Shown piece after piece: positions 36,538 to 47,792 of a DNA stretch of 64,000 nt (within the stretch, counting starts at the first letter, position 1; every line of letters begins with the position of its first letter). The notes under the pieces were generated by a model, which saw nothing but the letters and a program-made list of their open reading frames with translations, ran no database searches and was not told where the DNA came from. Source of the stretch: Melastoma dodecandrum (lineage: Eukaryota > Streptophyta > Magnoliopsida > Myrtales > Melastomataceae); contig JARUPY010000539.1 of assembly GCA_029817715.1 (NCBI GenBank), positions 4,253,501 to 4,317,500 of the forward strand, given 5' to 3'. The translations under genes and the position numbers were made by a program.

Positions 36538-37395
36538 ATGAGGACACTGTGCCACCTTTGGTCATCGCATTGTATTGTTACTTGACCGGGCTGTGATGTA
36601 TAAAAGGAAAGCCAATCGCCAGAAGTGTGTTTCAAGGAAGTTGGTCTATGTTCAGGCCACAGTTCTTGTACATTGTGCATATCGGAAGAATGTATTTTCT
36701 GATTTTCTAATGGAAGGTCTCTGTTTCAACAACCTGCAACAACTCAGAAGTCAAAGCTGCCTTTCCTTATCTTTAGAACTTGATTTCTCGTTATTCCCAC
36801 TTTACCATTTCCCCTGTCCTATTTCCTTCATATCATATTTCTGTGCATGAGCTGCAGTATCTGTGGCTTCAATTATGGATCGAAGTCTTCTTTCTTGCCA
36901 GATTGTAGTCGGTCGATTCTAAATCATCGCCGTCTACCTCCATAGCCATGTATTCGACGAACCCTTTCCGACTTCATCTCGAGCGTCCTGTATCAAGACA
37001 GCCAATATTTTCTAAGTGCGCATGTTAAGATTTTTCTGCGATGGATAGAAAGGAAAGGAAAAAAAAACAGAATTCTTTGAGGCTTTCATGTTTACCATCT
37101 GCAGCATATAGCAAGAGATAGCACAATACGATGAACACAATGTGAATCTTCCTCCTGGATGTTGGTGAATCTGCTATAGGAAATGGCGTTGTGAATCCAC
37201 AGAACAAGTTGCCAGCAGACGTATGTTCTTATCTAACTACTTTTGCGACACCAATGATGGCACAGACTGTCTGAGAGTTCTGTAACGAAACAAAGAGGTT
37301 CTGGTCATTCTAACAATGTAAAACGGTTCAGATCTGGAAACTAATTGGGATGGGACACTTGCTTGAATTGCATAGCCAATGCCATGGAGATTGAA
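36538..37395. other. RNR1 3' UTR and spacer
   Basis: The first few hundred bases are probably the RNR1 3' UTR. I see no other gene up to the TNL relic. Confidence 0.4.
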
Positions 37396-37760
37396 AACCA
37401 CGTTGGGTTCTGATGATGCACTTGAACTTCTTACTCTACATGCCTTCTGTCAACGTGCGCCTCCCAGTCGTTTTGACAAGCTATCATGTGATGTCCTTTC
37501 CTTAAACGGGGGTGTTCCTTTGGCGCTTGAGGTCACAGTATCGTGTCTTAGCAGAAAGGATGTGAAAACATGGAAAGAAACATTGAAAGAGAATGATTTC
37601 AAGCTATGAGGCATCCTGTAATGAGGAGAAATAATTTTCTTTGATATCACATTTTTCTTTGCCGGCCATGACAAGACGACCTCGTCCTCCTAATGGGAAT
37701 CTGGCAATCTCTTCCGGAGAACAAGCCTGTATACCTTGATGTCAATCAACCACGGCAAGT
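37396..37760 (+). pseudogene. TNL relic: NB-ARC fragment
   Basis: The conceptual translation matches the later part of the NB-ARC domain in the TNL genes further right: DDALELLTLHAF, then LSLNGGVPLALEV (GLPL motif) and KTWKETLK. After a short shifted stretch come NEEK, the DI.FFFAGHDKT motif and a W.SGNLF-like residue run. There are an in-frame stop and frameshifts, and neither TIR nor LRR sequence adjoins. It is a leftover of an older TNL copy upstream of the main cluster. Confidence 0.75.
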
Positions 37761-37803
37761 CCTCTCCTCGGCCTCAGTTTAGTAAAGGATGGAAAAAATA
37801 GGT

Positions 37804-37884
37804 TGTTGAGAGTGGGATTCGAACCAATACCCTTTCGGACCAGAACCTTAATCTGGCGCCTTAGACCAAATCATCCATTCTCAC
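37804..37884 (-). pseudogene. Degenerate tRNA-Leu (anticodon AAG)
   Basis: The minus strand contains GGTCTAAGGCGCCAGATTAAGG, the D-loop to anticodon part of plant tRNA-Leu, with the anticodon AAG in a 7-nt loop on a perfect CCAGA/TCTGG stem. The variable arm and the TTCGAATCCCAC box follow. The acceptor stem does not pair well (GTGAGAA against TCTCAAC, as if one base were lost). The D stem is altered and two pairs of the T stem mismatch. I take it as a tRNA pseudogene, about 81 nt. Confidence 0.72.
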
Positions 37885-38367
37885 TTTACTAACGAGGGAA
37901 CATCTCTGTGCAGGGACCAGGACATTATTAATGAAAGAGACGAGCCAGACCTTCCTCCTGTGAATCGCGACAATATGCTTGCTCTCGGTCACGATGTCCC
38001 TAGATGCCACCATCACCAGTAACTGCCAATGTGTTTCACCGCCCTTTGCCGTCTTCTGAGATTCTTTTCTATCGTTGGACCACTTCGCGTGTGAATAATT
38101 TTGAATGTGTGGTGCTTATCATTGTCTTCAAATTAAGTTTTTCCTAAACACAACGTCGCTTTCTGCTCCAAGGATAAGCTTAAGAAAGGAGAAATGGTCC
38201 TCCGATCTAATGAATATTGCGAATGTTGAGTGAGGAGCAAGGTGATGAGAACATAAATTACGAGCCTCCAAATCAAAGAAACTATAAAAGTTGGCCCTTT
38301 CAGAAGCAATAACCAATCAAAGTTTCCTCAAATAATCATATAATACAAAGTCGAGGGGCATACCGGC

Positions 38368-39472
38368 ATGGCACCAAAGCACTTTGTCATAATCCACAAT
38401 GCATTCCATGGCAAGTGGATGTGGACAGAGTTCAAACCGCTGCTGGAGGCGGCTGGTCACACTGTCACCACCTTTGACCTCGAGGCCTCAGGAGACGACC
38501 CTAGGCCCATCGAGAGTGTTGCTTCGGCTGACCAGTTCACGAACCCGTTGCTGGACGTGCTCGAGAGCATCCCCGAGGGCGAGAAGGTCATCCTCGTTGG
38601 TCACAGTTTTGGCGGCATCAACGCTGCCATTGCCATGGACAAGTATCCCGAGAAGGTCGAGCTCGCCGTGTTCCTCAATGCGCTGTTGCCTGACACAACC
38701 CATAGGCCGTCGTATGTCATTGAAAAGGTATAGTTTGTTCCCCCTCCCTCCCCGCTTTCGTATCAGATTAATCTAATCCATTTCCTTGCTTTTCTGGTGA
38801 GTGAAGTACATGGAGGTATTTGATGATTGGGAGGACTGCGAGTTCGGGTGCTACAGTATAAACAAGGGGGCGATTTCCAAGATCAAATTGGGACCAACCT
38901 TTGTCAGAAACCATCTCTTCCAACTCAGCCCTGTTAAGGTGATTTTTCAGGACTCAGATTCCTCACCAACAAGTCGGTATGTATGGTTCAATATGTCCTT
39001 ACTAAAATCTCCGAGCCGAACTGAATTTGTCATAACCAAGATGACCATAACGATTGGTGTTGGTAAACTACACTCATCCACGTTTTAGGCGTTGAAAGAC
39101 TTCGACGAATTCTGTAACGCTGCGTAGATTCTCAACAAGGCCTCGTTGGCCGGCCTTCTGTAACGGAGTTATGTTACTTGCCATTCCTACTAGGACTACG
39201 AGTACGCAATGGAGAGGATAAGGGTCGGGACATTCTTCCCTGAACCATTAGCAATAAGGGAGAAGTTCACGGAAGAAGGCTACGGATCCATCCCGAGGGT
39301 CTTCATCTCGTCCCAGCAAGACAAGGGGATACTCACTGAGTTCCAGCAGTGGGAGATCGACAACTTCCCTGTGAAGAAGGTGTACACCCTCGAGGGCGAC
39401 CACTCGCCCATGTTCTCGAACCCCGACGTCCTCCTCGCGATCCTCCTTGAGATCGCCAAAACCACGTTCTGA
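38368..39472 (+). CDS. Methylesterase-like alpha/beta hydrolase (MES/HNL family)
   Basis: A soluble serine hydrolase of the plant MES/hydroxynitrile lyase family, which includes esterases that release salicylate, jasmonate or auxin from their methyl esters. Three exons, 38368-38727, 38807-38938 and 39194-39472, join in phase to 256 aa, the usual length. The triad is complete: Ser80 in GHSFGG, Asp207 in QQDKG and His234 in EGDHSPM. Residue 11 is Asn rather than the Thr of true hydroxynitrile lyases, and the residue after the catalytic His is Ser where lyases have Lys. I therefore favour esterase activity. A pseudogene copy lies at 16739-17813. The substrate cannot be told from sequence. Confidence 0.9.
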
Positions 39473-42128
39473 ACCATTCCGCGGCCAGGACATATACATA
39501 AGTCCTGCCCTATTTCCGGCATATGTCATCGTGGATTTGCATGCAATAATAAGTCAATGTTTGCTCTTATCGTGTATTTTTCACTACTGATTAAATAAAT
39601 CAAAGGAGCGTTAAATTTTTTTTATTATTAAAATTTTTTTCCAATAAATTGAAATCTTAAACGTGTTAAAGATTAGATATTAAAATCTAAATATTTGACA
39701 ACTACATTTGAAAAAAAAGTGATAATGGCTGGATACTATGTTGTTTTTACGCATTTATGTGTTAAACCTTAGCATATATCTTCTCTTTGATTTACATATT
39801 TTTAGTATTTATAACTCATTTTTTTTATTTTTTTAGTTCAAATGATGAAATATATTCTAAACTTTGACACTTTATTTTCGATTTATTTTAATATTTGAAA
39901 AATATCACCTTACATATTAACATTACGACGTTTTCTTAATTATATCCCCCATTAGTCGTCGTTGCTGACGGAGGCAATTAACCACGTTCAATCCGGAAAA
40001 CTTTAAAGCTATTTAAATGCATTGAAAGAAATTTTAATTTCTCATTCCCTAATAGGGCCTAGAAATTACTGGGTGAGGCCCAAATAAAAAACATGGGCTT
40101 TAGGCCCATATAAGTCTGTCGAGCCTTCTCTCCCTGCTGAGCGCTGAGAGGGAGAATCCAGACAGATCTACCCATCTTTATATAATGTTACGAAATGTTC
40201 ATACAACAAAAGTCGTTCTACAAGAATTCGTGAATATAATTATTCTTTTAAAAATAATGTCTATTGAGTAATGACGACCAAAACTATTATATATATATAG
40301 ACCACTTATAAAATTGTAAACGAATTCAATCGATTTATGTTAACGGGCGGACATCTCGAGATGTAATTTATGGCCTTGTCTTGGGGGATGTTGCCGTAGG
40401 ACTCGCTGTTTTGAGTTAGATTCTCAATTCACAGCCAACTCGAAGAATAACAGCAAAGAACAGCAATTTAACAGCAACAATTGTCAACCAGCAATCCAAT
40501 CCCTTCACTCAACACACAATCACCATCTACAACAGTACTTACGTCAACATCCGACAGCCCACTCGACTTTAAGCCCTTGCATGATAGGACTGGGCTTACG
40601 TAACTAATGAAGCCCAATCGACGTTAAGCCCAAAGCCCACCCAGACAGCGTTCCTTCTAGCAGCTAACAGCACAGCACAGCAGCACTCCCTCTTGTTATC
40701 TTCAGCCATAGCAACAGCAGGCGACATGGTCTACAGAGGTGGAGGTGAGGGATATGGGAAGGGGAGGATAGGAGGAGGAGGAGGAGGAGGTTAGAGAGGA
40801 CGATCGGTAGTTGAGGTCAGTCTCGAACCAAGTGCCAGTCGGTCTCCACCATGATCCAAGGTTGTAGCCCTACCCGTAATTCACCATTAGTGCAATAGGA
40901 AGGAATGACAGGAGATGCCAGAAAAGAAATGGGGGGTGGGTAATTGGGGTTTGTTTCTATCTCTCTTAGGGTAGTTTTACATGAAAATCTTTTGTAAAAT
41001 GAATGTTGAAACATATGCTTTTGTTTAACTTCATCAAATATACGTTTAACATAAAGTTGGTATTACATTAGTGATAAAAAATCGATATCAATTAATATGA
41101 AATAAGTGGGAATTAAGCTTTGATCTGCTTATTCCTCCTCCTTTAGTTGCTTCGAGGTTATGGTTCACCCTTATGATACTTATCCCAATCAGCTACTCCA
41201 ACTTTTAACGCTTTAGTGAAACAGGGCATCGCCTCCTCCTCCGAATAAAATCACTCTCGAAACAGAAATGCTACATCCTTCCTGTAGTACTACTGAATGT
41301 GTTGCAATTTGTAGAGAAAATACTCTATATATTATCTAATTTCAGAGAACTATCGGCAACTTAATTGGTTCGTGGCTGCTGCACTGGAGTTAGGAGGCTC
41401 TCTTCGCCATTTCCGGCTGAGATGGGTTCTTGAAGTCAAATGCCTTCCCCAATATGGAAGAAGAGTGACAAATTTCCTGAGAACTTTCAACAAAATACGC
41501 AATAAGAACAACGAGTCTTCGGCCCAATTCCAATTAATATTCCATCAGCCCTCATTGCATTTGTATAGTTTTGAACACATAGACTCTAAATGCCTAATGT
41601 GTACTAAAGTATGATTAGTGACTTCCTAAAAAATTTATTTCACAGAAAATAAAATGGTCGAATTTTAGGTAAGAGTCGAATATATTGAAGGATAATCCGC
41701 AAGCATTCAAATGAATGAGAAGATAAAAACAAGTGTTGAGTTATAGTATGGGAAAGAAAATTGTATTATAAAACTTAAATTATATGACTTTGTCGTATCT
41801 TATTAATATCTCTGTTTTTTTTTATAATAATTCCACATTTTCTCATAATTTTATTTTGATAAAAAAGTTATGTCTCATTTTATTATGAGGTGTGATTATT
41901 AAAAAATAACATATTTGGAATGTGGATTAAAAGTATATTAACGTTTATTTAACAGATTCTACTCAAATTAAAATACGAAGACCCAAATATATATTATATT
42001 AACAAATATATAATTCCTTAGAACGTTTCCCAGTTGACTACTATATATAAAAAGGAAGAGAATTTTCCACGAAGCCCCCCAGCCGACAAATTTGACCTTG
42101 TGAAACGGAAAAGAAGGAGGATTTATTT
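39473..42128. other. Spacer between MES and the TNL cluster
   Basis: About 2.6 kb, AT-rich. A GGA run lies at 40771-40790. The piece 40330-40680 has CAGCAA-type repeats and AGCCCA motifs of the sort seen in some LTRs, but no partner is visible. An 80-codon frame at 41372-41614 has no resemblance to anything I know. Confidence 0.4.
42034..42051 (+). promoter_or_regulatory. W-box and TATA box of TNL1
   Basis: TTGACT (42034-42039) is a WRKY-binding W-box core. It sits directly before TATATATAA (42042-42050), a TATA-like box. WRKY control of NLR genes is common, so immune-responsive expression is plausible. Confidence 0.5.
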
Positions 42129-42188
42129 ATGATATCAAATGCTCTGTTTGTGGAAAGCGAGAACCTAACGATCGACATCCCATCCATG

Positions 42189-45082
42189 AAGAGGAAGAGG
42201 GGCAACGCTGAATCATCCACGGCGACCGAGCTGCCCGATGCCACTGGCGAATCTTCGAGCGAGGAGTACGACGTCTTCCTCAGCTTCCGGGGCATCGACA
42301 CACGCTACGACTTTGTGGACTGCCTACACGAGTTCCTGACAGGAGCTGGAATCCGGGTCTTCATGGACGACGAGGCTCTCCGTGTAGGGGAAGACATTGG
42401 GGACGGCCTCCTGACAGCCATCGACAACTCCAGGCTTTACCTCCCCATCTTCTCTAGGAACTATGCCTCCAGCAAGTGGTGTCTCATTGAATTAGCTCAC
42501 ATGGTTGAGAGTGCTAGGAAATCGGACGCCAAGGAAATCCTGCCGGTTTTCTTCAAGGTTGAGCCAGAGGACGTGAAGCTGAAGACCGATATGTACACCA
42601 ATGACCTTATCAGTCACGAGGAGAGGTGTGGGGAGGACACGGTGGGGAAGTGGCGAGAGGCCCTGCGAGAGATCCCGAAATCAAAGGGATGGAACTTGAG
42701 GAGCAACCAGGGGTAAACTATCTTTTTCTTTCTCTTTCCCTACGTCGATTGGATTACTTGAAGTCTATAACATCATCGAGTCCAGGCAAGGGAAGCTCAT
42801 AACACAAATCGTCAAACACATCAGTAGTCTGCTCAAGCCTAAACAAAGAATCCTTCCTGATCACACTATTGGAATTGAGAAGCAAGTTCAAGATGTAATG
42901 AAGGCATTGAATCCTGGATCAAATGATGTGCGCATCGTGGTGATTCATGGCATGGGTGGCATTGGGAAGACAACCCTCGCATGTGCCATTTTTAATGAGA
43001 TATGCCAGCAGTTTCAAGGTTGCAGCTTCCTCTTGAATGTGAGAGAGTCTGCAGCGGGTAGTGGCATGTTAGGTCTGCAGAACAAGCTGCTGCAAGACAC
43101 ACTGAGTGTCTCATCTCATGATTTATTTGATGCAAATGCCGCCATGAAGCGCATACAATCTTCTTTACAAAATAGTGATGTTCTTGTCATTCTAGATGAT
43201 GTAAGCGAGATAGACCAGATCAGAAAACTGATTGGGATGGGCGACTGGCTTGGACCAGGAAGCAAAGTCATCATAACCACGAGGAACTTGAATTGCATTG
43301 CCAGTGATTGGGAGATTGGAAACAATATCAAGGTTCTTGAAGGAAAAATTATTTACATCTACCAGATGAGAGACCTGGATTTCGATAATTCGCTGCAACT
43401 CTTTTGTTGGAATGCCTTCGGCATAAATATGCCTCCCCGCAGATATGAACAGCTCTCGCACGATATCCTATCCTTCACAGGAGGCGTTCCCTTGGCTCTC
43501 GTGGTTGTAGGTTCACGTCTTAGAGGAAAGGGTGTGGCCATTTGGAAAGAAATGTTGAAGAAGTTCAAGAAGGCTCCCGACGATCATCTGTACAAAGAGA
43601 TACTGATGTCAAGCTACGAGATGCTATGTTATGAGACGAAAGAAATATTCCTTGATATCGCTTTTTTCCTGGCCGAACATGACAAAACGATCACATCCTA
43701 CTACTGGGAAGCTTGCTGTCTCTTTCCAGAAACGAGCATCGATGCCTTGGTTTCTTATGCTTTGGCAAAGACCAGTAGTTCTAACAAATTAGGGATGCAT
43801 GACCTTCTCAGGGATCTCGGAAGAGAAGTGGTCCGCAAGCAGAGTATTGAAAATCTCGAAATGCGCAGTAGGTTATGTAACGAAGACGCGAAATGTTTCC
43901 TGCAGAAAAGGGAGGTAAAGATCATTGTTAAACGTGTGTCTTATTCTTGTTTCAGTTTCCAAAGGTAATGAACGCTACACTAACAAATGCAATGTCCTTG
44001 TCGAGTTCTTGTTTTCAGGGGACGAAATACGTTAAAGCTCTTAAACTCGATTCCTTCAACGCTTACGATTTCACTCCTGCCGATTTGTCGGGGCTATCAA
44101 ATCTGAGGTTCCTGGAGTTGGACGCGGGAAACTTTATCGGGGAATTCAAAGGTTGCTTATCAGAAATAAGATGGTTCTCTTGGCGAAACTGTGCGCCAGA
44201 TTTTCTAGGGACCGGTTTCAATTTCGAGAACTTAGTCGTGCTATTACTTTCGGCGAGTAATATTAACGAAACCTGGGCCGGATGGGAACAATTCAAGGTA
44301 TCTAAATCTCCATTCTCCTGTTGTATGTTTTTTTATCACGTGATTTCTTGTGTTTTAAATGGAACTGACAACTGATCCTCCCACAGACAGCGAAAAATCT
44401 GAAGTGTCTGGAGCTTGATGGCCTCGACCTAAGATCGACCCCTGACCTCTCTTCCTTAGCAAGTCTGGAGAGATTGACGATTCGTGCATGTCCACGTCTT
44501 GTCCGTGTCGATCCCTCGATTGGCAGTCTAGAATTACTGAATTCCCTGGAACTGGTCACCAAGGTGAACATGCTAGCCGATGTCTTTCATCTGCCGGACT
44601 CCATCGGCAAGTTAAAGTCCCTGTCAAGTCTAGTAATCAGTGGTTTCAACATGAAACAAGTCCCGGAAAATATTGGGGAGTTGGAAGGGTTGGAGATACT
44701 GGAGATAACGCGGTGCTGGTCACTGCGGAAACTCCCCATCTCCATCGGCGGTTTGGTATCTTTACAAGAGCTACGCCTAAGCGATAATGGAATTACAGAA
44801 CTTCCGGAATCAATCGGGAAGCTCGGGAATCTGATTAGGATGGATGTGAGTTATAATAGTTTGAGGGGGCTACCTGCAGCGATGGGAGATCTAGGAAGGC
44901 TGGAAGAGCTGAATGTCAGTCGCAACCGTCAGTTCGAAGGGGTCCTCCCCCGCGAGTTCGAAAAGTTGCAGTCCCTGAGATCATTGGACTTGAGGTGGAC
45001 GCCTATTTATCAGCTTCCCTCGTGGGTTTTCAAGCGTGTCCAGGCGTTACGGTTGGGAGATTGCTTTCTTGGGATCTTTTAA
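42189..45082 (+). CDS. TNL1: TIR-NB-LRR immune receptor, short LRR
   Basis: Four exons, 42189-42712, 42786-43914, 44019-44297 and 44387-45082, sum to 2628 nt (875 aa) without a stop. The TIR domain opens YDVFLSFRGIDTR and carries SSKWCLIEL with the Glu needed for NADase activity. NB-ARC motifs are all present: GMGGIGKTTLA, VLVILDDV, GSKVIITTRN, GGVPLALVVVG and MHDLLRDLGREVV. Exons 3-4 hold an LRR region. Compared with TNL2, the LRR stops abruptly at RLGDCFLGIF, about 270 residues early, so the C-terminal part is lost. I chose MKRKRG at 42189 as the start; an in-frame ATG at 42129 would add 20 residues. Recognition and downstream EDS1 signalling are family knowledge. Confidence 0.85.
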
Positions 45083-46200
45083 GCCTTCTAAGTTTTGTTC
45101 TGTTTTCTAAATTTCTTTGGCCCATAACTACTTGTTTCGTTAGAAATCATAATCATCCAAAGAGTATTAGAGACCATCAGGCATTTCCCACCTGCTTCGT
45201 TTCAGTTCATTTTCCAGGCTATCCTCGGTTTCCTCCGTTGAGCTTCCCTCGGCATCTTTGGTATCGGGTTATGGAAAAAAATTGAACTCGGAGTCAGGGA
45301 ATTTTAGACTGTGACCTGTGATGGTTACTTCAAAATGGAGAAGGAATTAGAGAGGGAGGGATGGAACTCAAATGTGATGAATCCCCGAGAATTCTGCAGA
45401 AGATATTCGAGTATTAGGTTTAATCTCATTCTGTTCAGTTGAATATGAAGGGCCTGAGTTTCCGATGGGTTGGTTTTCTGTTAATCATCAAGGATACTCG
45501 CATGTGGCGAAACGGATAAGCTGTCATTTCAGTTGTGCAGGTTTTGTGTGTCCTGTGTTATTTTACGCTAATAAAACTCTGGAGGCAGCTTTGGTGATGT
45601 ACAAGTCGGCTAATTTGTTTTGGTTTAAATCACATTAAGTTGCTTTTCCTTTCTTTTTCTGTTGGTAATCCCTTCAGTAAAACATTTTTATGGGACAACA
45701 GTGTTCCTTCCAGCGAAAATCAGTCTCAGCAAATAAGTTGAACTGATGCTGTTGCTGCATCCTCAGAAAATCGCTCCCCAAAACACTCCTTATCATTCCA
45801 GAAGTGCTGCATGTTCTGATAATTCTAGAAAAGGTACGTGGTATACTGTCTCATTGCAGAGATTAGTTGTAAGACTTCTTGTGACTTCATTAGTCCATGG
45901 TGAGTTCATCCGAACATTTCTTTCAGTTATATCATGCGCAGCTGGTAGACTCTGTCAAGAGCAAAATTACAGCGAAGCTTCCTCTTGATATAATAATCTT
46001 AAGTTGATGGTGACTGAAATGGGTCCTTCAACCATCTGTAGTATTTTAATCAAATGAATATAGTTCTACAAATGGATATTGTGTTTGATAACAAACCAAA
46101 AAGATTACATAAACTCATATTGGTTTGAAGAATCATAAATATCTCTGTAGTTCTTCCATTGCCAACAGGAGAATAAAGAAAGAAAGAGAAGGCTAACTGC
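45083..46200. other. Spacer between TNL1 and TNL2
   Basis: No gene or clear repeat is visible. It does not resemble the lost LRR end of TNL1. Confidence 0.4.
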
Positions 46201-46815
46201 ATGATGATGCAGAGGATCTCCGGATTCACCAGAAGTGTGCACCCTGACACCGCCTGCACATCATCAAGACATGCATATGATGTCTTCCTAAACTTTCGGG
46301 GCGCCGACACACGCAATAGCTTCGTCGACTGCCTATTTGAGTTCCTGACAGAGGCCGGAATCCACGTCTTCATAGATGATGAGGCCATCCATATTGGTGA
46401 TGAGATAAGGGACGAACTCCTTAAGGCGATGGGTGCATGCAGGTTTTACATCCCTATATTCTCCAGGAACTATGCCTCCAGCAAGTGGTGCTTGATCGAG
46501 CTAGCTTGGATGGTTGACAATTGTTCGAGGAAATCAGAGGGCAAGGAGATACTGCCGGTCTTCTTTGATGTGGAGCCCGAGGATGTGAATCTGGAGACAG
46601 AGTTATATGCAAATATCCTGCTCAGGCATGAGGAGAGTTTTGGCAGCCACACCGCATGGAAGTGGCGGGACGCTCTGCGAAAGGTCTCCGAGATGAAGGG
46701 CTGGAATTTGCAAAGTAGCCAGGGGTAAATTTTCTTCCTTTCCTTTCAATTTTCTTAAAGAAAGAATCAATCTTGCTCCAAAAACACTTGGATTGGATAT
46801 TCTTATCAAATCATC

Positions 46816-47365
46816 TGATACGAGGATCAATAATCAACACTCCCACAAAGGCTAGAATCCCAGAATTGCATTCAAGGTCAGCAATTACACCCAACACAGC
46901 CAGACCACCCAGACCCACAACTCCCGACTCCCTATTTACAAACCGGCCACTCCTACTCCGGTCACAGCTCCTCCATAGTTGAAGCTCTACCACCCCCAAT
47001 CTTCCCCATCGCCCAAGCCTTCCCCCCCCCAAAAATATCCAGAATACAGCATATCCCCTCTCTCTTTCCTCCCTACCCTTTTTTATTCCTCTCTGGGTTG
47101 TTGGTGTGTGCGTGAGTTTGTTACTGACTTCCTTGAATGCCACTTGAGTCCCCTTTCTTCCTGTTTGTTCAATTTCGTCCCTCTTCCCCCGATTTGGGCT
47201 TCATGACAGACTTCGTCTCTTTTGTTTGCAGCATTTCCAGCAGCGGCCCATTTGCTTCCTCCACCCCCACGTCTCCAGAGACTCGAAGTCCCACATCGCC
47301 TAGGGCTCCCGCTGCTCCACTCGGTCCCAGCTCCCGCTCCGCATCTCGACCCCCCTCACCATGCA
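46816..47365 (-). repeat. 3' LTR of the gypsy element
   Basis: 550 bp, TGATACGAGG...ACCATGCA in plus orientation, flanked on the left by TCATC. It contains a C-rich stretch and pyrimidine runs. Confidence 0.95.
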
Positions 47366-47792
47366 TCAATACCCGCTCCTCAAAATCACCCTTGTCCTCA
47401 AGGGTGATGTGAGGGAACTGCTCCTGAAGATCCTTGAGGTATTCCCAAGTAGCTTGTGACTCGGGCTGGGATCTCCACTTGACTAACACCCTCACAGCTG
47501 CCGTGTTGTTCCTTTTGACTAATCCGCGTTCCATGATGTACTCAGGAACTCGATTATCGAAGGCGGAGCCCGGCAACTGTTGTGAGGTCAGTTCATTCGA
47601 ACCCACTGCCTGCTTTAGTCTAGAAACATGGAAAGTAGGGTGCACTTGTGATGAATCTGGCAATTTTAGTCTGTAAGCGACCTGGCCTACCTTAGCTATG
47701 ACCTGGTAGGGTCCGTAGTAGATTGGGACCAGTTTGCCTGTATGCTGCCCTTCTATTGAATGCTGTTTGTAAGGCTGTAACTTGACATAAAC
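47169..47792 (-). other. Chromodomain tail of the gypsy polyprotein beyond a stop
   Basis: In frame with the main polyprotein but after the stop at 47793-47795. It contains PTFHVSRLK, the usual end of the integrase module, and a chromodomain-like segment VLVKWRSQPESQATWEY. Such chromodomains target chromoviruses to heterochromatin. The stop replaces a codon in the VGD-VYVKLQPY motif, where Trp or Leu is usual. Confidence 0.8.

Noticed and set aside
38368..39472. Hydroxynitrile lyase rather than esterase
   Set aside because: The Thr and Lys specific to lyase catalysis are Asn and Ser here, so only family membership is supported; a cyanogenesis cluster cannot be claimed.
40330..40680. Possible solo LTR
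   Set aside because: It has LTR-like AGCCCA and CAGCAA-rich text but no visible target duplication or partner sequence in the window.
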